A DNA stretch of 64,000 nt, taken from the NCBI GenBank assembly GCA_039619475.1, contig CM077115.1, positions 41,664,944 to 41,728,943 of the forward strand, given 5' to 3'. Below are positions 46,701 through 58,200 of this stretch, piece by piece. Origin of the DNA: Icerya purchasi (lineage: Eukaryota > Arthropoda > Insecta > Hemiptera > Monophlebidae). The notes under the pieces were generated by a model, which had not been told where the DNA came from, did not search any database, and saw nothing but the letters and a program-made list of their open reading frames with translations. Every line of letters starts with the position of its first letter. Positions within the stretch are counted from its first letter, which is position 1. The translations under genes and the position numbers were made by a program.

Positions 46701-47751
46701 TTTCCTAAAAACCTGCGTGAGATGGGTTCCCAAAATGTTATCCGCGATGCGCAAAGAAAATGGGCTAAAAATTTGCAAGCAGCTGGTTCGATATTGAAAG
46801 TGAGGCCTTTTTAGAACGTATAGTCACCGGTGATGAGGCATGGGTCCATCATTACGAACCTGAAATGAAAAAGCAAAACGGTTTGGAAGCATCCGGAGTC
46901 GCCTGCAGCCAAAAAATTCAAGTCGCGTCCCTCAACAAATAAAGTGCTTTTGACTGTGTTTTGGGATATGAAAGGAGCGGTTCTTTGTCATTATCTGGGA
47001 GATAGAGGTACTGTCAACACAGAGTCGTATGCAGAGGTGCTCAAAACCCAACTTTGATCGGCGATATGTCGGAAACGGCCGGGACCATCACGAAAGGGAT
47101 CATTCTTCAGCAGGACAATGCCACCCCCTAAAGCGCCCTGCCAACGGAAGCTATATTGGAGGAAATAGGGTGGGAGTAACCCTCGCTCTGTAAGACCAAC
47201 AACAAGTAGAAACGAAGAAAATGTGAACCGTGTTAGTGAATTGTTGAATTTTGACTACCGAATGAGTGTTCGGTTGTTAGTTGACACCCTGAACATTCCA
47301 AAAGTTTTGGGTTCAGCATTGTTACAGAAGACTTGCACATGCGGAAGGTGTGCGCCAAGCTGGTCCCAAAACTTCTGACAGACGAACACAAAGCCAATCG
47401 AGTGCTGATCGTTAGTGAACTGAAGAAACGCATAGAAATTGAACCGGATTATTTGGACAACGTTATTACCGGGGACGAAACGTGGACATTCCAGTACGAC
47501 TCGGAAACGAAACGCCAGAGTTCTATGAATCAGCCATAGTGCGTCGTGACGAGGTCTCCAAACAGAGGTGCACGAATTCACCAATGCTGACGCTACCGGT
47601 GCTCGGAACAGACTGAACTGCGGTGCGCTATGAAGGTGAGAGTCTGCTCTCCACCTAACCAAACCAGTTCGAGCGCGTTGTAGGCAAGAGGGGCACGACA
47701 AAAAAACATATTTTATGACTTTCTGGACACACCACGTATGTATGTATGTAT

Positions 47752-47813
<62 letters not shown>

Positions 47814-49117
47814 GGTCCTTCGAGCCTCGCAAGAAGCTCTGGCCTGTGGACACCACACGACTCTTCAGCCCTATCACTTCTTTACTTCGTATAGAGCGAA
47901 CAAAACTGACGTCATTGTTTTTGACTGCGTGACAAAAAAAAAAATAAACCTTTATTTACGAATAAATGTACAAATTCTTATATTTCTACATTATATATAC
48001 AGTATGCCACATATCGGGACAAATTTTTGTGGCAGAAAAAGTAATGAGACTAGGGCTAAGAATGACGTTGTTATTAATAATAAATATATATATATATATA
48101 TATATATTGAGACAGATTCGGCAGTTGTAGCGTTTTAATTACGTTTTATACGGTTTCTGATAATGCTGTCCGAGGTAGAAATTATTATTTCGATTTAATT
48201 CATTTTATATTTCGGGTTTTCTCGGGCAACAGAGATGACGGTGAATTGCGATCGGAGAAGCTATTTTGACCGAGAAGTCTGGTTATCCCGAACGCAACCG
48301 TTCTGTCGGCTGTGTTGCGGGGGTGAACTGGTTTCGAGGGGGAAATCGCGGTCGCGTTTACCGTCGAAACATATAAGTACGGAGCGTGTAGCTACGAGAG
48401 TCGGAAGAGAATTTACAAAATCGCGGAAAGGCAGGGTAGCAGCCGTTTTAAAAATATAGTATAATATAAGATATTCTAGAAAATTCGACGGCGTTAGAAT
48501 TAATTGATAAGGTACGGGGTAATTTTCAGCGATTCGACTATATCGTTTGGAATAGCCCATCGTGTACCGAAAAATCTTCGTTCGTTCATGCTGTGCACTA
48601 TAAATCGATAGTCGGATTAATTTTGCTGTTCACGCGAGTCGGTTCATTTCGCGAGAGAGTAATGAACTTTCGTTGGTAATTATTGTCGTAAGATCACGTC
48701 GTCGCGTGCATCTGTGTTAGCCTAGTCATCCGTAATTTGGACCGAAATTTCTTTTTTTTGTTTGTTTATTGTCATTTTTTGGAATTTGTTTCCCTTGTGT
48801 TTTTTTCTCTTGTGTAAATTTTTTTTGAAATATATACGTGTTTTTCTAGAAGGCTTCGTTATTGGACACGTGGTTATCCCGTGACATCTCCACCGGGAGA
48901 AAATACCGCCATCGAACGGCGGAGTTCGCGAGTTTTATTTTTGTATTTTTATATATATATATTTTTTTTAAAAGCCTAAAGCTCTGCTTGGTAGAGTTTT
49001 CCGGTCGTGGCAAACCGTATTTTGCTACTGGCGCTCGTGCAATAGTTTTTTATTACATTTTTTATTTATTTTTCTCGTACTTGCGAAGTAAGTCGATTCA
49101 CATAAACTGGTTCACAT

Positions 49118-49177
<60 letters not shown>

Positions 49178-51374
49178 TTATTAAAAATTTTGATCAGTTT
49201 TATGCTCTGGTTGGTTAAAAAATTTAAAGTAGCAATTGATAAATTAAGAAAATATCGATTTTTAATTATTTCTAGCTATTCGATTATGGTATAATTTTAC
49301 TTTTTACTGTTATATTTTTTCGCAGAACTGTCATTTGACGAGTAAATATTTAAATAAAAATGGGACGTAAACGTTTAGAATTATTCAACGAAAAACGTTT
49401 GGATAGACATTAACAGCAATTTGTTGTTTGTTTTTTTTTGCTGCATAGAGTTTGAATTGATGTAGAAGGAAGACACAGTGGAGGTACAGCAGGTAGTCCA
49501 AAAAGATATTTGAAATGGTCAGCTTCATGTAATATAAACTAAGAATATAACAAAACATAGTATTACAGAGTCACATAAATATAAGATATCAAGAATAAAT
49601 AAAAACTTAAACTTCGGGATATGCTCGTGTAGTTCTTACACTAAATTGGTGGCCGAAGTATACGTGGTTAAGTTGGTGTCTTTGGTAGCGGTTGAAAAAC
49701 TAGAACGTCATTAGTTTTAACCAGCTTTTTTGAGTTTATTTACGAGATACACAATGGTTTTTTTCCTTTATGAATATCGCAACTATGTTTAATTTGTTTT
49801 TCTGACGATTCATCAGAGTACATCGTTAAACATGATTAATTCTATTATGACACGATAGTGGAGGATACCTGATTTTTCCAAGATAATCTCAAAATTCCGT
49901 TTTCATTGACGTAGGCTTTATCTGCAACAAATAATTTTTCGTTTTGTGGTAATGCAATAACTTTTCACTTCATTCTCTATTAATACAGAAAAGAGGTTCA
50001 ACTTCTTTTACTAGTCTTTTCCGGTTTTAGAAAACATTAAATATAAACGGGTTCTTAAATCCCAATTGAGTATTACCTTTGTTGCCAACTTTTTATTGAA
50101 CGTTTATCAAAACGAGTCTCTGATAATGTGTTGAACGTTTTAAAATCGTGCGATTGAAAATATGTAGCATTATCGAACACTACTAGCGGTATTGCAAATC
50201 GAATTTCTCAAGTGTTGGCCTTTAAAATCCTATAGTCATGTTACCACTAGAGGTGGAGATAAGGGCACATCAACCAACACGGAATATTAAAAACCATCTT
50301 TTGGTCTAGCATAGTTAATTTGTAAATAATTTCGAGGGGTAACCCCTTTGTCCTAATGATGGGTTGTAGAAGAAGGCGCGGGAATATACTTGATTACCTC
50401 GAATTACTATGAAGGAAAATTACCGCTGCGCGAATCGGCAACTATTTTTGCTATTATATATCTGAACATTTCTTGCTTTTTTGCGATTTTCACGCGAAAT
50501 ATCAATAATATTAAGAATATTTTCTTCTTTCTTCCGTGCTTGAACAACGTATCTTGTATTTGCAGCTACAACTATTGGTGCTCTAAAAAATAATCAGCAT
50601 TTTGGTGTTTCTGTTTTCTGACGTTTTATGATATAATGAAAATCATTTGGATATACCGTATTATACCGCTGTAATTTTGCAGCTGACGCTCTATTGGTAC
50701 TTCTTTCTGTGGGAAAATATTGAAGATAACGGGTTTGTTGTCAGGTATTAATCTAAATTTATAAAAGTATTCATGTAATTTCTTTATAGCCCAATAAAGA
50801 GCCAACGTTTCACTATTCAACTGAAAATAATTTTTCTTAGTAGCAGCAAATAATTCTCTACAAATAAATGTTTGTTTTTTTTTTTTTTTTTCATTAATAA
50901 TATGGGACAAAACGGCGACAACCCAATATGGACCAGCGTCTGTAGCTAAAAAAAATCCATATTGGTAATTAAGTGAAATTTCAATATATAAATTATAGAT
51001 TTCTTTTTTAATTTCACAAGATGCCTTCTTTTCCTCTTTGGAAGTATAACTAAATGCTGTAGTCAACTTACTACTATTAGGAATAAATTTTAACATGACC
51101 GAGAAATAATGACCGTTCTTGCTTCTTTGGTCTCGGCAAATCCTGTACTGTCGGTATCTTTTCATCTGTTTCCGTAAGTTCATTTTAAGTTAACTTATGA
51201 CCGAGTAATTCAGTTTCGTGTTTGAAAAATTTACATTTTTCGAGATGTAGATGTCAAGTATCTAAACATGAACGTAGACGACTTTGGTACTTTATGGTTT
51301 TACCGTGAACAACTATATTATCAAAGTAGATAATAATACATTCTAAGTATTATTAATAGTACATTCTAAGTATG

Positions 51375-51436
<62 letters not shown>

Positions 51437-54400
51437 GGAGCAATAACACGTTGAAATTACCTAGCGCAACTTTAACATCTTCGGCCAATTTTTGTATTTA
51501 TAAGTTTCTGTGTGCATGACTGCAGCCTGAATTTTAGATGTATTTTTACTGGCGACAATGTTTACACTATTAAATAATTTATCAAGTTAGAGAATTAGAT
51601 ATTGTTTTTTTTTTTCAAGTTTATCAGTAGCGTTATAATGCCCCCATTCGTTTTCATAAACGTTATTATCGGTGTTGTTCGGTTATTCTCTAAACCATCA
51701 TCTTGTTCAAAGATGTTAAATTCTTTATTTACTTGTTTCCTCGGTGAATATGGAATAGGCCGGTACTTCACGTGTATAAGTTTTGTATTTGGTAACAAGT
51801 TAAGTGATAGCGGGATTCACCTAAATGGGGTCAATGTTCTTTTCAAATAATTTTGAATACCGCCGAAATATATTAAACGCTTAATACTACAAACAGGAAA
51901 ATCTCTGTGAGTATATTTAATTTTTTTAAGACCAAGAACTTTGACACCTATACTCTGTCCGTTACAGTATTATTACATTTTTCATTGTTAAATATATTTT
52001 TAGTCGACTTGCTTTTTCACTTTTAATTAAAATTTTCTATCTGAAAATTCCGCTGATAGAGTATCCTTACTATTACGCCTCGTTTTCTCTATTTTCTCCA
52101 TCCTATCATTTTCCGATCTGTTCAAATTAATTCTTTATACTGGCACTGAAATTGTCAAAAAATCAATTGGTTGGTCGCAACAACTAGATCTTTAGAAAAT
52201 TTCCTGTGCTCCTCCGGTTCTATTGTTCTGTAGTAATCCTCATTCAGTGTGTATTATTATACTTTTCTTTCATTTTTCCATATTTCGTATATTAAAAAAA
52301 AAAAAAAAAAAAAAAAAGCTTAACCCGGAATCATCTGAAAAAAAATTCTTTACAGCAATGTTTCCTTTCTTTGAATTTCAGAATGGTTTAATAAATGTTT
52401 ATATATTATTATTTTGTACTACTGGATATTTCGGAGTTCAAGCTGTATTGACTTTGGTTAAAAAGTATGGTGCTCTAACTGCTGTCACTGTTACCACATT
52501 ACGAAAGACAATTTCCATCATCATATCGTTCATTTTATACGATAAACCGTTCACTGTTACGTAAGTAATGAAAACATATGTTTTATGATTTATTTCAGAA
52601 AAAAAGTAATAACTTAAGCGTCATTTTTTGTGAAAATGAACAATAATTTGTATACTTATACGTTTATATTAAATTCGGCGAAATAAATTTTTTTACGGGA
52701 GAAAACAAACAACAGTGCTTAACAAAGAGACTAATAACCAGTGTACTCTAATATAAACAAAAAACGGATAGTAAATAGAATTTACGATTTTTTCTTTTTT
52801 TCTTTTTTTTTTTTGCTATTAGTCCGAAATATTTTTAATAAAAATCATCACAATTTTAATACTCAACAGCACGGTTTGGACTTCGTAGTAATCTTTACTA
52901 TTACCGTGAAAAAAACAAAAAAAATGAGTAGAGATAACGTTGGGCAACGCGGTAGTCTAGTGGTTAAGGTACTTGGCTACCAAACCAGAGGTGTCATAGG
53001 TTATCGAGACTTGTCTCGTTTAGGATCCAAGTCGCTTCCCGGTTTACTTAGCCTGAAATTGAATTGGCTACCAGAGAAATCTGCGAAAGTAAAAGCGGAT
53101 CTCAAATAGAAAGAAACCGGCCTTCCTACTCACATTAGGGCCGTTGGGCTTGGTACATTGTGAATCTTAACTTTACAATCCTCGACGATGCCCTGTTAGT
53201 AGGGATATAGGATTTACTTTACTTTACTTTTTAAACAAAACGATTAAGAAATATTAAGTAACCATTTTGTACATAAATATATAGACAGAAATCATCATCA
53301 TCATTTCCATCTCCTATTCAGGAGGTTGGTGCGGTCCCTCGTTTTACTACAGTTGTCTCTGCCTGGCCATTTGTATTCCTTCTAAGAGTGAATTTATTCC
53401 AGCTATTCCATGTATGTAATCCATTCGTCTCCTTCCTCGTGGTCTTTTTCCCTGAATTTTCCCTTGTATGGTTGTCGTGAAAAGGTCTTCTTCTCTTATT
53501 TTATGTCCAAAGTATTTCTTTTTTGCTTCTTCGATGATATTTATTAGGTTTGGCTTACCGATTTTACATTTATTCAGTACTACCGCATTTGTTACTTTTT
53601 CCTGCCATGATATTCTGTGTATTCTTCTGTAGCACCACAGCTCGAAAGCATTGATTTTCTTTTTGTTGGCCTCCGATATCGTCCAGGTTTCCGAAGCGTA
53701 TCGCATTGTTGACCATACGAAGCAGTGAAGGATTCTCATTTTTAATTGTATTTTCAGTTTACTATCTTTAAGCACTCGTTCTAAATTATTAAATGCAGTT
53801 CGGCCACAGCCTGTTCTTCTTCTTATTTCATCATCGTCTTTCCCATTTTCTGTAATTAAACTCCCCAGGTATATGTACTTGGTTACTTGTTCAATTTTTC
53901 CCCCATCTATATATGTATATTTCTACGGAAGGTCTATTTAATGTTTTGGCTATTCTCATAACTTTTGTCTTTTTAACGTTAATTTTCATTCCTAATTTTC
54001 TGCCTTCTACTGATACTATGTTCATTATTTTTTGTAAATTTCTTCTGGACTCTGCCACATATACTTGGTCATCGGCGTAGCTTATATGCGCTATTCTTGT
54101 TCCGTTTATATTAAATCCGAGTCTATTAATATTTCCTATTCCGACTATTTCTTCCGCGTATGCGTTGAACAGTCTCGGTGACAAAACGGGCATCCTTGTC
54201 GTACGCCCCTTGCTATATGGCAATATTCTTTTTATTGTTCTCGTCCTATTCGTACAGTTGCCTTCTGGTTCCAATATATATGTTTAATTATATTTATGTC
54301 TCTTTTATCTAATCCGTATTTAATAAGTATATCCATTAGTTGCTTATGTTGTACCCTATCGAAGGCTTTTTCAAAGTCCACAAAGCACAGATATACGTCC

Positions 54401-57400
54401 CTATTCACATCTATTGGCCTTTGGCTGAGGATTCGTAGTAGCCAAATCGCATCTCTTGTTCCTCGTTTTGCGATGAAGCCATATATTGTGTTTTACTTAG
54501 ATGATCGTCTATTTTGTTTTCTATCCTCCTGTTTATTATTTGATAGTAGAAGTAAACAGAAATATAAAACACAAATAGAATAATTAGGAAAACAATTTAC
54601 GGTAGGCAGCGTGTTTAAAAAAATCAATCTTAAAACTTTTAAATTTTATTTTTTTAAACACGGTGTCTGCCGTAAATTGCTTTCCTAATTATGTGCACCA
54701 TGTAACAACACCCGGTGGTGGTCATCCAACCGAGAATAAGCCGAGAATTTTGTCGTAAAACCGGATAGCCGAAAACGATATTTTTAATAAGAAAAAATCA
54801 TTTGAAATGTTAAGAAAAAGTGAATGCATTTTTTAATGTACTTCGAAATTCAAGAATAAATTACCAAGTTCTGTTTTATTCATATAAAATATGTCGCGGC
54901 GGTCAAAGATTATCAGTAGAAACAAAACAATTTCGTTCTTCTTTTTTTGTACAATTCTAGTAATCGAGAAATCGAAAGGATTTGGACCAGAAGAAAAACT
55001 GGAAATTTAAAAATTACATTTGAGTGATCACAGTGTGTGTACGTTTTTAAAACTGTTTAATTACAAACAGATACTAGTTATATTTTTTTCTTTATTTAAC
55101 GTAATTGACTTTAAATGTAAGTCTTTTTTTTTTTTTTATTTTTTTTTTTTTTTCGGTTGCTCTGCATGGAATATACCATCAACACGCGTGTCTTTCCTTA
55201 TACAGATAGAACCACTACTGGTCCTACGTCATCACAAAAAATAAGTATTATTATTAATAAAACTTTAAATTTCATTTCAAAGCAATGTCATATTTGTTGC
55301 GATATAATTTTTGGTTTAGCGATAGTTCAGTCTGTTTACAAAAACATTTATATATGTAAAAGCCTTTAAGTAAAAAACTGGAAATACGGAAATACTGGAA
55401 TAAATATATATATTATTTAAGTAAAAATAAATTTATATCATATAACATCGTAGGAATCATAGGACGGCATATCATACATACTTTGTTAGAAAGTTTAAAT
55501 TTTCGCAAAAAAGATATTAAACTTTCGTGTTTTTTTTTTGATATTTTTACTTTTTTTCCGGTTTGACAACAAAATTCCCGGCTTATTCCCGGTTGGGTGG
55601 CCACTCTGAAAAAGTTCATTTGTGTAATCGATTTCGGACAAACCGGGTCAGAATATAAAATTTATTTCTTCTTTATTAACGAACAATTGTAAATGGGGAA
55701 AAAAAAAAAAAAAGATTTTTGTTTAATATGATTGTTTCGTAAAATTTAACAATGTTATTCAATAAATGAAGTATTAGTAAACATCTAAAAAAAATTTTAA
55801 CAAAACGGATTTTTTTTTTTTTTACGAAAGCAGTCGAAATAATTTTTGTATTATTAATCGAACAAATGTATTTTTATTCGGTTTAATTTTTATGTCTTTT
55901 AGAATTAGTGATTTTATTATTTTTTTCTTCAAATAAGCAATCAAAATATACAATTTTAAAACACAGAATCATAGACCATTTGAAATTCATCTCTTCTTTT
56001 ATTAGCTATATGTTACTAAAGTGTTTTTAAATATTTTCAGATACTTTCAGTATTTCAAATAAATTAATAGATTAATTACAGTTGCGCTTGAAATTAATTT
56101 TAATTCTTTTTACGACTTGCTTTTGTTTTTCGCCTGTGTTGCGGCATTTGGCAAAGAAACGAAAAAAAAAAAAAAAAAAATAGGACCATTTATTTAATGT
56201 TATACGGGGAGATATCGCTACTATTAAAATAAAACTTCTGTCTACATCACACTGCATAATTTGATATTAATGTAAACTTATTATTAAGTCTGAATAAAAT
56301 TCTATGATAAGTATATTATGGTAGGTACACTTTTAAAATGTCGATAAAACTTTAATATTGATGATGTTTTGATTTTGAACTATAAAACAAATAGTTGTCC
56401 GTATGTCATATAGTAAACAGAAATAAAAGATCAAAATTTATATGCAAAAACATTTCTTATTACAAAAAAATGTTCGAAGAAAAAAGATCGTAACATTTGT
56501 AAAGTTATTTTGTATATGTCCGTGACACGGTAATAATACATTAATAAGAGTTAAATTTCTTTTGCCTCTGATAAAGATATTAGTTATGCGTCATTTATAA
56601 GAATATCTTTGTATAAAAAAGAAATGGAATAGATCAAAAATTAATTAAAATATATTATTAACATCTATTAAATTTTATTTATAAAATAACAGGGATTTTA
56701 TAAAATTTTCTTAGGAGGTAAAATTAAAATATGCCCAGTAAAATTTTTAGAGGAAAATTAAAAATATCACAAATATAAAAGTAAGGATGAAATGAATAAA
56801 AAAAAAAAAAAAAAAAAAATCATTAGAATGCAGCGGTTATAATAATAAAGTATTAGCATCATCATATGTAAACGACATTATGCAGTACAAAAAATGCAAC
56901 AAAAAAAATACCGTATAAAACACAAAAATATACACGTAAGAGATATATTAAATAAAATTCCAAAAAAATATTTAAAAACTTAATGTGAATACACTAGAAA
57001 AATTTTAATATATTAATAATCACATTTTAACGGGAAAAAAATAAATATATATATATATATATATGAAAGCAAAAAAAAAAAGGCTAGATTAATGACGGGA
57101 ATCGCCATTCACTGGGATTATGAGGAAAATGCCTTGCACGAAATGGGTCAGAGGAGTTTTTCGAACGGCAAAGTAAAATATTATATCGAATTTTCTTTAG
57201 GACAGAAATTAGCTCTGTGGGTGCGACACTCGTGTATTTCATAAAGTAATTTTTTTTAGACACGTAAAAATATTTCGAAGTATCACATTACTATTATCTG
57301 TACTGGTCTATACCATATTCGCCTGAGCACTTGTGTAATTAAATAAAACACACAACTCTGTTTACATACATCTTCTACTTCTTTTTTTGCCTTGCCTGTT

Positions 57401-58162
57401 TAGCGAATGTTGGCGACCAATGTGTTCGGTAATTTCATGTTCCGCGCCACACGTTCATACTAGTTCCCTTACATTGTTATGATACCTGTCCAGCAGCTTT
57501 TTACGTATATTGTCTAGCCAAACATTCTCCGTCTGCCACGTTGCGCCGTTTCCAATCTATTCTTCCTTGCATTATTAGTTTGAGTAGTTTTTTATATTCG
57601 TTTCGTTTTATATAATGTGCCCCGAATCTTTCACCTTTGAATTGTGATTAGCAGTTCCTTCATCTTTTGCAAGTGTCGTAGTACGTCTAAGAGACATGTT
57701 ACTTTTTGAATCTAGTTGATCTTCAAAAGCTGTCAATAAATCCTTTTTTTCAAATGTTTAAATTTTCTTAGATGTGGCGGCTGTTCGCAAGTATATTTCA
57801 GCTGCGTAGTGTACATACATGTATATGAATTAATGTTCTAGATTTCTTTAAAGTGGTCGTAATTCAGACTGTACAAGATCAAAATTTAACTCTCCCGTCG
57901 ACTGTTCTTGTATGAAACAAATCGTATTTGCATTCGGTCATTATTGTCGCTTCGTTTGTTCGACCTGTTTAATTTCTACTAGCTTATAATTTTGCTGGAG
58001 GTTTCTTCGTTAATTCGTCGAAATTTGTTTCAAAAATCCGCTCGAAGATGAAACGTAACTAAAGTTCACGTAGAAATTTTTGTATACTATGTAAATGTCG
58101 TTCGATCAGTTGATGTTAATAATTACTGTGCCTCTAATCAAAGTTGTAATATATGACACCCA

Positions 58163-58200
<38 letters not shown>

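Larger units (their letters stand above)
49980..51850 (-). mobile_element. Ty3/Gypsy retrotransposon pol relic
   Basis: On the minus strand pol domains follow in the correct order. The amino edge of reverse transcriptase (YRPIPYSPRKQVNKEFNIFE) lies at about 51770-51700. The RT active-site region (VYFDNIVVHGKT, a Y-x-D-D with the second Asp changed to Asn) is near 51335-51295, then FFKHETELLGHKLT near 51230-51190. RNase H (ATDAGPYWVVAVLSHI, LNSETLALYWAIKKLHEYFY) is inside an open frame 51183-50626. Finally there is an integrase-like AIPLVVFDNATYFQSHDFK near 50200-50140. The type is the K02A2.6-like Gypsy group. An (AAT)n tract (51374-51436) has expanded inside. LTRs were not found. It is inserted antisense to Papst2 in intron 4. 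Confidence 0.8.

Noticed and set aside
44139..48121. The 15-mer TTGAGACAGATTCGG occurs at 44139 and at 48107, suggesting a shared LTR edge.
   Set aside because: In 64 kb of both-strand AT-rich sequence a few exact 15-base coincidences are expected by chance, and the flanks do not align.
48862..49218. 118-residue plus-strand open frame.
   Set aside because: Its second half is the (TA)n tract and its first half has no domain.
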